Shown: in pieces, positions 26,447 to 34,565 of the stretch
Layout: each line of letters begins with the position of its first letter
Numbering within the stretch: the stretch's first letter is position 1
From: Bacillota bacterium
GTDB taxonomy: Bacteria; Bacillota; Clostridia; Acetivibrionales; DSM-1351
Length of the DNA stretch: 63,538 bases
Assembly (NCBI GenBank): GCA_023391425.1
Contig: JAEWAX010000028.1
Coordinates: 1 to 63,538 of the forward strand
Reading direction: 5' to 3'
The notes under the pieces: generated by a model
What the model was told of the DNA's origin: nothing
Database searches by the model: none
The model's input: only the letters and a program-made list of their open reading frames with translations
Translations under genes and position numbers: made by a program

Positions 26447-27952
26447 TTATTCGCCAGCGTGCATAACGCCTAATATTTCGAGCTCTTTTGGACTTAGACC
26501 TATGCCTCTTAGCATCAAACGATTGCCCTTTAAACTCTCGATTGCATTTATTCCCATACCACCAAGCATTTCTTTTATCTCATGATCCCAAGCATGAACT
26601 AGATTTACCAAACGCTTGTATCCGATATCAGGATTTAATCTCTTGACAAGATCAGGTCTCTGAGTTGCTATACCCCAGTTGCACTTTCCACCATGACAAG
26701 ATCTGCATACGTGACAGCCTAACGCAATTAATGCTGATGTTGCAATATATACTGCATCTGCTCCCAGTGCAATTGCTTTTACGATATCTGCACTGTTCCT
26801 TATACTACCGCCTACTACTAATGATACATTATTTCGAATGCCTTCATCTCTAAGTCTTTGGTCAACAGCTGCCAATGCAAGTTCAATTGGAATACCAACA
26901 TTATCTCTAATTCTGGTTGGAGCTGCCCCTGTTCCACCTCTATAACCATCTATTGCAATGATATCAGCTCCTGAGCGAGCAATACCTGAAGCTATCGCTG
27001 CAACATTATGAACAGCAGCTATTTTAACAATAACAGGCTTAGTATACGCTGTTGCTTCTTTTAATGAAAAAATAAGCTGTCTTAAGTCTTCAATTGAATA
27101 AATATCATGATGTGGTGCTGGTGAAATAGCATCACTGCCAACAGGTATCATTCTTGTTTTTGAAACATCTTCTCCGACTTTCGCACCTGGCAAATGTCCA
27201 CCAATACCCGGTTTTGCTCCCTGTCCCATCTTTATCTCAATAGCGGCTCCTGCACTTAGATACCCAACATGAACTCCAAATCTTCCTGATGCGACCTGTA
27301 CAATTGTGTTTTTGCCGTATTGATAGAAGTCTTCATTCAATCCGCCTTCACCTGTGTTATAGCAAGTTCCGAGTTCTTCAGCCGCTCTAGCTAAGCTCTC
27401 ATGTGCATTTCTGCTGATAGAACCATAGGACATAGCCGAAAACATTATTGGAACATTAAGTTTTAACTGTGGAGACAGTTTGGTCTTCAAATTACCAGCT
27501 TGGTCAAATTCTAACTTTTCAGGCTTTGCTCCCAATTGAACTCTTGTTTCCATCGGTTCTCTTAGAGGATCTATAGATGGGTTTGTAACCTGACTTGCAT
27601 TTATAAGCAGTCTATCCCAATAAATTGGATATGGTACTGGATTACCCATTGATGACAGGAGCACTCCGCCAGTATCTGCCTGTTTGTATATTTCTGTTAT
27701 AGCACGGTTAGTCCAGTTTGCATTTTCTTTAAATTCATTCTTAAATTTTGTGATGCTAAGTGCACGTGTTGGACAAAGAGACACACATCTTTGACAATCC
27801 ACACATTTGCTGTCGTCAGATACCATTACATCTAGTTCTTCATCATAGCTGTGTACTTCATTTGAACACTGACGCATACATACCTTACATTTAATACATT
27901 TCTTTTGATCTCTATTGACCTCATACTGAGGTGCATATAAGTTAATTCCCAT
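26447..27952 (-). CDS. Archaeal-type glutamate synthase FMN subunit with N-terminal ferredoxin domain (GltB domain 2)
   Basis: Makes two glutamates from 2-oxoglutarate and ammonia delivered by the glutaminase subunit. The 501 residues have two 4Fe-4S motifs first (CIKCKVCMRQC, CVDCQRCVSLCP). The FMN TIM barrel follows with FSAMSYGSISRNA, GEGGLNEDF, GQGAKPGIGGHLPG and IIAIDGYRGGTGAAPTR. The Cys cluster CHVCRSCHGGKCNWG lies near residue 435. It overlaps the glutaminase gene stop by one base (TAATG). Domain order is split over three genes as in archaea and some clostridia. Confidence 0.93.
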   Translation of the reverse strand: MGINLYAPQYEVNRDQKKCIKCKVCMRQCSNEVHSYDEELDVMVSDDSKCVDCQRCVSLCPTRALSITKFKNEFKENANWTNRAITEIYKQADTGGVLLSSMGNPVPYPIYWDRLLINASQVTNPSIDPLREPMETRVQLGAKPEKLEFDQAGNLKTKLSPQLKLNVPIMFSAMSYGSISRNAHESLARAAEELGTCYNTGEGGLNEDFYQYGKNTIVQVASGRFGVHVGYLSAGAAIEIKMGQGAKPGIGGHLPGAKVGEDVSKTRMIPVGSDAISPAPHHDIYSIEDLRQLIFSLKEATAYTKPVIVKIAAVHNVAAIASGIARSGADIIAIDGYRGGTGAAPTRIRDNVGIPIELALAAVDQRLRDEGIRNNVSLVVGGSIRNSADIVKAIALGADAVYIATSALIALGCHVCRSCHGGKCNWGIATQRPDLVKRLNPDIGYKRLVNLVHAWDHEIKEMLGGMGINAIESLKGNRLMLRGIGLSPKELEILGVMHAGE

Positions 27953-29046
27953 TAAACCTCACCCCCTGTTAAAGTTGCAATAACTGGTTCTCCGCCCTTC
28001 GGACTCCATATTCTATCTACCTCTGGATAAATAACCCTAATCGCACTTTCCTCACTAGCTACCATAACAATATCATCTTTTTCTGCTGCAACCATTGAAC
28101 GAAGTTTCAATCTATCATTTAATGCCATCATTCCACCTTCATATCCCAAAATGATTGAGAAAGGCCCAGTTATTAATAGACTAGCATATACATTTCTAAT
28201 AGCAGTAAACTTATTTTTCATATCTTCAGGCATTTTATCTATCTCAGTCCAGAAAGGAGCTGCTATTATAGATGCGCAATCCTTTAGTGAAATGCCTTGC
28301 CTTCTATTAAGGTAGTCAAATATATATGTTATTACCTCGGTATCAGTAAGTAGTGAACACTTGTAGCCAAACATCTCCATGAATCGTCTGTTTGCATCAT
28401 ATGAAGATATTTCGCCATTGTGTACTATTGTATAGTCAAGTAGTGAGAAAGGATGTGCTCCACCCCACCAACCTGGTGTATTTGTTGGATATCTGCCATG
28501 AGCCGTCCAAGAATAGCCTGAATAATCATCAAGTCTATAAAATTCACCAACATCTTCGGGAAAGCCTACGGCCTTAAATACTCCCATATTTTTACCACTT
28601 GAGAATACATATGCACCATCAATTTTTGTATTAATTTTAAATACACATCTTGCTACATATTCCTTTTCATCAAGTTGACTTTCTTCTAGCTTTCCATGTA
28701 ATGGTGCTATAAAGTATCTCCATATAAGAGGTGCATCCACAATTCTAGGATGCTTTCTAGTAGGAATCCTACTTAAATTGATGACATCAAAGTGTCTATT
28801 TATAAATATCTCAGCATTTTCCCTTGCTTCATTACTATCAAAGAAAACATGGAATGCATAGAGTTCTTTATATTCAGGGTAGATACCATATCCTGCAAAA
28901 CCTCCACCTAAACCATTTGAGCGATCATGCATGACGGATATAGATTTAATTATGTTTTCTCCCGAGATACGTTTTCCTTCTTTACTGAATATTCCGGAAA
29001 TAGCACATCCTGATGGTATCCTTACTTGACCTTCCTTCAATAACAT
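27952..29046 (-). CDS. Glutamate synthase glutaminase subunit (GltB domain 1)
   Basis: Class II glutamine amidotransferase domain that frees ammonia for the FMN subunit. About 364 residues: it includes CAISGIFSKEGKR near the N-terminus, RWSAHGRYPTNTPGW-type substrate motif SWTAHGRYPTNTPGWWGG, the VHNGEISSYDANRR oxyanion loop and DTEVITYIFD. The true start is probably the ATG at 29046, with AAGGAAG eight bases upstream. The open frame extends to 29187, but that part is the transcribed leader holding the attenuator. The nucleophile Cys is not directly after Met but near residue 14, so processing is possible. Confidence 0.9.
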   Translation of the reverse strand: MLLKEGQVRIPSGCAISGIFSKEGKRISGENIIKSISVMHDRSNGLGGGFAGYGIYPEYKELYAFHVFFDSNEARENAEIFINRHFDVINLSRIPTRKHPRIVDAPLIWRYFIAPLHGKLEESQLDEKEYVARCVFKINTKIDGAYVFSSGKNMGVFKAVGFPEDVGEFYRLDDYSGYSWTAHGRYPTNTPGWWGGAHPFSLLDYTIVHNGEISSYDANRRFMEMFGYKCSLLTDTEVITYIFDYLNRRQGISLKDCASIIAAPFWTEIDKMPEDMKNKFTAIRNVYASLLITGPFSIILGYEGGMMALNDRLKLRSMVAAEKDDIVMVASEESAIRVIYPEVDRIWSPKGGEPVIATLTGGEV

Positions 29047-29174
29047 AACGTACACTTCCTTTACTATAAAAAATTTTAAAAAATTTTGATAAACAGAGCT
29101 CCTGAGTTCATTGAGTTCTTTTACTCCTGCTGAATCTAAGAAATTGTTATACAATATTTGGTACAATTTGGAAT

Positions 29175-29229
29175 AAAAAAAGCGCACTCAGAGACCCCTA
29201 TAAAGGATCTTTGAGAACGCCATTGTCCT
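29175..29229 (-). promoter_or_regulatory. Attenuator in the split-GOGAT leader (hexaloop plus terminator)
   Basis: Minus strand: AGGAC-AATGGC-GTTCT (29229-29214) is a hairpin with a six-base loop, A1 and G4. Its right half overlaps the terminator stem GGCGTTCTCAAAGATCC against GGGGTCTCTGAGTGCGC, which runs into TTTTTTT (29181-29175). The two folds are mutually exclusive. It lies about 130 bp before the glutaminase start. Confidence 0.75.
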
Positions 29230-29475
29230 AATCTTATTTACTTTTACACTAAATAAAACAAAAGCTAAAAGCTCGTATATATTCAGTGATTTATGTTAAA
29301 ACTATCTTCAATTCATATTCTACTAAGAAAATAGTTATTCGTCAAGAGTTATTTTGCAAGTTTAATTTTTGAATCCTGCATTTTTAAAAAGTATTCAATT
29401 TGCATTTTAATCGTGCATCTACAGTTGTAGCTATTTGACGAGAGAATAAGTTATAAAAATAGTTCACAAAAGGTA

Positions 29476-29504
29476 TTGATTTTTTGCAAGATGTATATTA
29501 TAAT
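29476..29504 (+). promoter_or_regulatory. Sigma-A type promoter of gatCAB-aspS2
   Basis: TTGATT (29476-29481), a 17-bp spacer and TATAAT (29499-29504). The predicted start near 29511 is only about 10 bases before the hexaloop hairpin. Confidence 0.7.
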
Positions 29505-29521
29505 AAGTCTAAATTAAAGAT

Positions 29522-29580
29522 TTGCAGCAAAGGCGCTGTATCAACAAACATTATATATGTTTGATTGGTGCAGCTTTTTT
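29522..29580 (+). promoter_or_regulatory. Attenuator upstream of gatCAB (hexaloop plus terminator)
   Basis: GCAGC-AAAGGC-GCTGT (29524-29539) forms a hexaloop hairpin with A1 and G4. Its right arm is also the left arm of a strong terminator: GCTGTATCAA...AAACAT against ATGTTTGATTGGTGCAGC followed by TTTTTTT. A further hairpin, CTTTCCCAG (29664-29672) with CTGGGAAAG (29712-29720), lies just before the gatC ribosome site and may tune translation. Confidence 0.75.
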
Positions 29581-29749
29581 TATTTTATACTGGCTGTTTA
29601 TTGAGTATAATGAGTTTAGAATTTTCATTTATGTGAATGTTTTGAAATTAAATTATTATTCAGCTTTCCCAGGGGATACATTTTCCATAGCTGCTACTAT
29701 CAATAATTCTACTGGGAAAGTTTAGACAAAAATTATAACGGAGGTTAAC

Positions 29750-30043
29750 ATGACAAATTCTAATTCGAATGACTACATTAAATATATAGCAAGTCTTGCA
29801 AAGCTCTCACTTAATGATGATGAGATGCAGTCTCTTGCAAATGATATGCAAGATATCATTGGACTAATGGATGCTATTAAAGATATAGACACTACTAATA
29901 TAGACGCAACTGAGCATATTTCACGTGTCACTAATAATTTGAGAGAGGATAAATCAGGTAATCCCTCTGATGCTGATAAAATTTTGTCCAATTCTAAACA
30001 TACAATAGATAATTGTTTTGCTATACCAAAAATGATTGAATAG
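29750..30043 (+). CDS. gatC: Aspartyl/glutamyl-tRNA amidotransferase subunit C
   Basis: The 97-residue small subunit that stabilises GatA and bridges GatA/GatB. It has the typical opening IKYIASLAKLSLNDDEMQSLANDMQDII and the ATEHISRVTNNLREDK stretch. GGAGG precedes the ATG. First gene of gatC-gatA-gatB-aspS2, read rightward and divergent from the GOGAT operon. Confidence 0.93.
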   Translation: MTNSNSNDYIKYIASLAKLSLNDDEMQSLANDMQDIIGLMDAIKDIDTTNIDATEHISRVTNNLREDKSGNPSDADKILSNSKHTIDNCFAIPKMIE

Positions 30044-30052
30044 GAGGTTCCC

Positions 30053-31513
30053 ATGGATATTACGAAATTAACTATCAAAAAAGCCAGAAATCTTCTTGAC
30101 ACTAAACAAATTAGTGCCGTAGAACTTTCTAATATATATATAGATAGAATTAAAAACTTAGACAATAAAATCGATGCTTACCTCTCAGTTTGTGAAGACA
30201 AAGCTATAGCACAAGCACAGGAAGCACAGAAATTGATTGATAGTGGAAAAAACTCTATGCTATGCGGAATTCCACTTAGCATAAAAGATAATATATGTAT
30301 TGAAGGAACCAAGACTACCTGCGCTTCAAAAATGCTTGAGGATTTTGTAGCTCCTTATACTGCAACTTCAGTAAATAAGCTTCGTGATAATAATGCAGTT
30401 ATTCTTGGCAAAACAAATTTGGATGAGTTTGCAATGGGTGGCTCAACTGAGAACTCCGCTTTTAAGCCAACAAAAAATCCTTTTGACTTAACAAGAGTCC
30501 CAGGCGGTTCATCTGGAGGTTCTGCTGCTTCAGTGTCAGCGTCACTTGCTTTGGGTTCACTGGGTTCAGATACTGGCGGCTCTGTAAGACAGCCTGCCGC
30601 ATTTTGTGGCGTTGTTGGCATGAAGCCTACATATGGGCTTGTTTCCAGATACGGTTTAGTAGCTTTTGCTTCCTCCTTTGACCAAATTGGTCCAATAGCA
30701 AAAACAGTTGAGGATTGTGCAATTATATTAGATAGCATAAGTGGTCATGATACAAAAGATGGCACTTCACTCAATTACAAGAGTTCTTCTTCATACAGTT
30801 CCTCTGTTAATGGTGATATTAAAGGCTTTAAAATTGGTTTACCAAAAGAGTATCTGACAGAAGGTCTGGATAGTGAGGTACGGGCTTGCTTATATAAGTC
30901 AATTGATACTTTAGAAAAGCTTGGTGCAAAGGTTGAAGAGTTTTCAATGCCTAGTTTAAAACATGCCATACAAGCATATTACTTAATGTCCTCAGCTGAA
31001 GCTAGTTCAAATCTATCAAGATATGATGGTGTGAAATATGGCTACAGAGCTGATAAATGTAAATCCTATCAAGAATTAATAGGTAAGTCTAGAGCTGGAG
31101 GCTTTGGAAGAGAAGTCAAGAGAAGAATATTACTCGGAACCTATGCTCTCGCATCTGGGTACTATGATGATTACTACAAGAAAGCACTAAAGCTTAGAAC
31201 TTTGATAAGCCATGGTTTTGAGCAAGCTTTTACTAAATATGATATAGTGTTGCATCCTACAACTCCTGAAACAGCTTTTAAGCTAGGTCAGAATACAGAT
31301 AATCCATTAACGATGTATCTCGCAGATATTTACACTGTTGCTGTAAACATTGCAGGACTTCCATCAATATCAATTCCATGTGGTTACGATTTAAACGGGC
31401 TGCCAATAGGTCTTTCATTTACTGGTAAGTCACTTGGAGAAAGAGAAATATTTAGAGCAGCTGCAAACTTCGAGGCCGATTTTGCCAATGAGCTCAGAAT
31501 TCCTGCAATATAG
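30053..31513 (+). CDS. gatA: Aspartyl/glutamyl-tRNA amidotransferase subunit A
   Basis: Amidase-signature subunit that hydrolyses glutamine and channels ammonia to GatB. The 486 residues include the catalytic lysine in IPLSIKDNI and the Ser-cis-Ser region GGSSGGSAASVSA, with SLGSDTGGSVRQPAAFCG downstream. It starts nine bases after gatC with its own AGGAGG. Confidence 0.96.
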   Translation: MDITKLTIKKARNLLDTKQISAVELSNIYIDRIKNLDNKIDAYLSVCEDKAIAQAQEAQKLIDSGKNSMLCGIPLSIKDNICIEGTKTTCASKMLEDFVAPYTATSVNKLRDNNAVILGKTNLDEFAMGGSTENSAFKPTKNPFDLTRVPGGSSGGSAASVSASLALGSLGSDTGGSVRQPAAFCGVVGMKPTYGLVSRYGLVAFASSFDQIGPIAKTVEDCAIILDSISGHDTKDGTSLNYKSSSSYSSSVNGDIKGFKIGLPKEYLTEGLDSEVRACLYKSIDTLEKLGAKVEEFSMPSLKHAIQAYYLMSSAEASSNLSRYDGVKYGYRADKCKSYQELIGKSRAGGFGREVKRRILLGTYALASGYYDDYYKKALKLRTLISHGFEQAFTKYDIVLHPTTPETAFKLGQNTDNPLTMYLADIYTVAVNIAGLPSISIPCGYDLNGLPIGLSFTGKSLGEREIFRAAANFEADFANELRIPAI

Positions 31514-31567
31514 AAAAGTCAATTATGCATACTGTTATAGTAATTGACTTATGAAAGGAGCACAATG

Positions 31568-33019
31568 ATGAAATATATTCCAACCATAGGATTAGAAATC
31601 CATTGCGAATTATCTACAAATTCAAAAATATTTTGCGACTGCCCAGTTAGTTTTGGTGGAGAACCAAATACAAGATGCTGCCCCGTTTGTACTGGATTGC
31701 CAGGTACATTGCCTGTACTTAATAAAACAGCAGTTGAATACACTGTTAAGGCAGGTTTAGCGCTCAATTGCGAGATAAATAACTTTTCAAAGCTAGACAG
31801 AAAGAATTATTTTTATCCCGATTTGCCTAAAGCCTATCAAATATCACAATTTGACTTGCCTATTTGTAAAGATGGTGGACTTACAATAAATACACCTGAG
31901 GGTGAAAAATTTATAAGAATTGAAAGAATTCATCTAGAAGAAGATGCCGGTAAACTCTTGCATGACGGTTTTGATAAATATAGCCTTGCAGACTATAACA
32001 GATGTGGGGTTCCACTTATAGAAATTGTTACAAAACCAGATTTATCTTCCTCTGAAGAGGCAAAAGAATTTTTTGAAAAGGTTAGATTAATGATTCTCTA
32101 CTCTGGAATATCTGATTGCCGTATGGAAGAGGGCTCAATGAGAGCTGATGTTAATGTATCCATAAGGCCTTTCGGAACAGATGAGCTAGGTACAAGAACA
32201 GAAATGAAAAATATAAACTCAATTAAGGCTATTGCTAGAGCTATCGATTATGAAATTCAAAGGCAATCTGAGCAGCTTGATGAAGGTAAAAGAATCATCC
32301 AAGAAACCAGACGTTGGGATGACAACAAGAGTGAAAGTAAGCCCCTCAGAAGTAAAGAGGACGCTCATGATTATAGATACTTCCCCGAGCCAGACATAGT
32401 TCCAGTTTCATTTACTAAAGAAGATATCGAAGCACTGAGAAATTCACTACCAGAGCTTCCCGATAAGAGATTTGAAAAGTATACAACTGTCTTTGGCCTT
32501 AATGAAACAGATGCCAATCTACTTCTTACCTCAGTTAGCCTTTCAGATTTGTTTGAAAGTGCAGCTGCAGAATGTGGAAGTGCTAAGTCAGCCTCCAATT
32601 TTATAATTGGTGAGGTTTTAAGGAAACTAAATGACAATGGCTTATCATCAGATGATATTCCTTTTGGTGGAAATGTTCTAGGCCGTTTGATTAAGATGGT
32701 AGAAAATGAAGAAGTAACTGCTGCTAACGCCAAAAAGGTATTGTCTGATATGTTTAGCAGTGGGAAAACACCTGAGGCTATCGTAGCTGAAAATGGATAT
32801 AAAGTAATAAATGATTCTAGTGAAGTTGAAAAAACTGTTAGAGAAATATTATCAAATAATGAGAAGGCAGTTTTAGAATTCATAGACGGTAAAGAAAAAA
32901 CCTTTGGCTTCTTGATGGGCCAGTGCTCAAAGGCCTTAGCCGGAAGAGGAAATCCAAAAATCATGCAAGAGATACTTAGGAACGAGCTTAACAAGAGAAA
33001 GGAGGCCTGTAATATATGA
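31568..33019 (+). CDS. gatB: Aspartyl/glutamyl-tRNA amidotransferase subunit B
   Basis: Kinase/transamidase subunit that activates tRNA-bound Asp or Glu and amidates it. The opening MKYIPTIGLEIHCELST, zinc-type cysteines (CDCP, CCPVC), LDRKNYFYPDLPKAYQISQ, the EDAGK motif and ETRRWDD are family marks. Tandem ATGs occur at 31565 and 31568; the second has the better seven-base spacing from GGAG. Its stop overlaps aspS2 (ATGA). Confidence 0.95.
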   Translation: MKYIPTIGLEIHCELSTNSKIFCDCPVSFGGEPNTRCCPVCTGLPGTLPVLNKTAVEYTVKAGLALNCEINNFSKLDRKNYFYPDLPKAYQISQFDLPICKDGGLTINTPEGEKFIRIERIHLEEDAGKLLHDGFDKYSLADYNRCGVPLIEIVTKPDLSSSEEAKEFFEKVRLMILYSGISDCRMEEGSMRADVNVSIRPFGTDELGTRTEMKNINSIKAIARAIDYEIQRQSEQLDEGKRIIQETRRWDDNKSESKPLRSKEDAHDYRYFPEPDIVPVSFTKEDIEALRNSLPELPDKRFEKYTTVFGLNETDANLLLTSVSLSDLFESAAAECGSAKSASNFIIGEVLRKLNDNGLSSDDIPFGGNVLGRLIKMVENEEVTAANAKKVLSDMFSSGKTPEAIVAENGYKVINDSSEVEKTVREILSNNEKAVLEFIDGKEKTFGFLMGQCSKALAGRGNPKIMQEILRNELNKRKEACNI

Positions 33020-34329
33020 AGTCTATACAAAGTTCTGAATTAGAGTTTTTTAGTCCTGAAAATATACAAGATGGCTCTGAAATGACTATTAATGGTTCTG
33101 TTTATAGAATCCGAAACATGGGCACCTTTGCCTTTATTATCCTTCGTACTGGTAGGTATCTAGTCCAGTGTGTTTTTGAGCCAGAAAAATGCGATTTTGA
33201 CTTAAGTATACTGCAAGAAAACGATAGTATTGTTGCTAAAGGAATTATAAATTTTGAAGAAAGAGCTACAAATGGCTTTGAATTGAGGCTGAGCAGTATT
33301 TCAATACTCTCCTCCCCTTTTGCTCAAATGCCAATAGTCATAAATAAAAAGAGTTTGAATATATCATTAGAAACTAATCTAGAGAATCGTCCCTTTGTTT
33401 TGAGAAACCATAAACAAAGAGCTGTTTTCAAGCTTCAAGAAGGAATCGTTTCAGGTTTCAGAAACCATATGGTCGCTAATGGCTTTACAGAAATCCATTC
33501 TCCCAAAATTGTTAAAGCCGGCGCTGAGGGTGGTGCTAATATATTTAAGCTTGATTATTTTGGTGAAAAAGCCTTCTTGAATCAAAGCCCACAGTTCTAT
33601 AAACAGACAATGGTTGGTGTATTTGATAGAGTTTTTGAGATAGCTCCTGTATATAGAGCAGAAAAGCATAATACTTCTAGACATTTGAATGAATACATCG
33701 GTCTAGACTTTGAAATGGGCTATATTAATAGCATGTATGATGTTATGGCAATGGAAACAAGCATGTTAAAAGCAGTTATGAAAGAACTTAAAGAAAATTA
33801 TTCACCAGAGCTTAGTTTACTAAATGTAGCTTTGCCTGAAATTGATGTCATACCAGCCTTTACGTTTATAGAGGCGAAAGAAATACTAAAGGGTCTGGGA
33901 CATAAAATAAAAAATTATTATGATTTTGAGCCTGATGAAGAGATTGCAATAAGCGAATATGTTATGAAGGAATATAATAGTGAGTTCGTATTTATAAGTC
34001 ACTTTCCTTCTTCTAAGCGTCCCTTCTATGTAATGGATGACAAAGATGATCCCGACTATGCACTGAGCTTTGACTTATTTTTCAGAGGGTTAGAAATTAC
34101 AACTGGTGGTCAGAGAATTCACGATTATTCTGAGCAAGTTCAGAAAATGAAGGATAAAGATTTAGATCCTGATGATTTTGAATCGTATTTAATGATTCAT
34201 AAGTATGGGATGCCACCTCATGGTGGACTTGGAATAGGTCTTGAGAGACTTTTGATGAGGCTTCTAAATCAACAAAATGTCAGAGAAGCATCATTATTTC
34301 CAAGAGATATGACTAGGCTTGAACCATAA
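33016..34329 (+). CDS. Archaeal-type (probably non-discriminating) aspartyl-tRNA synthetase
   Basis: Charges tRNA-Asp and probably also tRNA-Asn with aspartate. The 437 residues have an N-terminal OB-fold anticodon domain (1-120), then class II motifs: motif 1 FTEIHSPKI, motif 2 FEIAPVYRAEKHNTSRHLNEY and motif 3 GLGIGLERLLMRLL. It lacks the bacterial GAD insertion. GITTG-like LEITTGGQRIHDY matches AspRS rather than AsnRS. Being coupled to gatB supports the Asp-tRNA-Asn to Asn-tRNA-Asn route. An AsnRS assignment is the alternative. Confidence 0.85.
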   Translation: MKSIQSSELEFFSPENIQDGSEMTINGSVYRIRNMGTFAFIILRTGRYLVQCVFEPEKCDFDLSILQENDSIVAKGIINFEERATNGFELRLSSISILSSPFAQMPIVINKKSLNISLETNLENRPFVLRNHKQRAVFKLQEGIVSGFRNHMVANGFTEIHSPKIVKAGAEGGANIFKLDYFGEKAFLNQSPQFYKQTMVGVFDRVFEIAPVYRAEKHNTSRHLNEYIGLDFEMGYINSMYDVMAMETSMLKAVMKELKENYSPELSLLNVALPEIDVIPAFTFIEAKEILKGLGHKIKNYYDFEPDEEIAISEYVMKEYNSEFVFISHFPSSKRPFYVMDDKDDPDYALSFDLFFRGLEITTGGQRIHDYSEQVQKMKDKDLDPDDFESYLMIHKYGMPPHGGLGIGLERLLMRLLNQQNVREASLFPRDMTRLEP

Positions 34330-34403
34330 GGTAGGGCAAAATTTAAAACTAATTCTGCCTCACCAACATAATTTTGTACCATCAAAAATTAATACTATTT
34401 TGT

Positions 34404-34454
34404 GAAACAAAGGCGTTTCGCTCCAAGTTTTTTAGGAGTGGAATGTCTTTTTTT
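34404..34454 (+). promoter_or_regulatory. Attenuator upstream of glnN (hexaloop plus terminator)
   Basis: GAAAC-AAAGGC-GTTTC (34404-34419) is a five-pair hairpin with an A1/G4 hexaloop identical to the gatC one. It overlaps terminator arm GGCGTTTCGCTCC, which pairs with GGAGTGGAATGTC followed by TTTTTTT (34448-34454). It lies 110 bp before the GSIII start. A weak hairpin at 34331-34365 may mark the end of aspS2. Confidence 0.78.
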
Positions 34455-34565
34455 AATATTAATCACAACATTCTAAGTTAGAATAGTTACAGTCAAAATA
34501 CGGATATATATTTTAATGCAGAATGTAAAACAATTTAATTTTATTTTTATTAAGGAGGGTTTAAC

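Noticed and set aside
29522..29725. 67-codon open frame on the plus strand before gatC
   Set aside because: It spans the attenuator hairpin and terminator and has no ribosome site; it is leader RNA.
34331..34365. Hairpin GGTAGGGCA/TGCCTCACC after aspS2 as a terminator
   Set aside because: The stem has mismatches and no T run; termination there is unconvincing.
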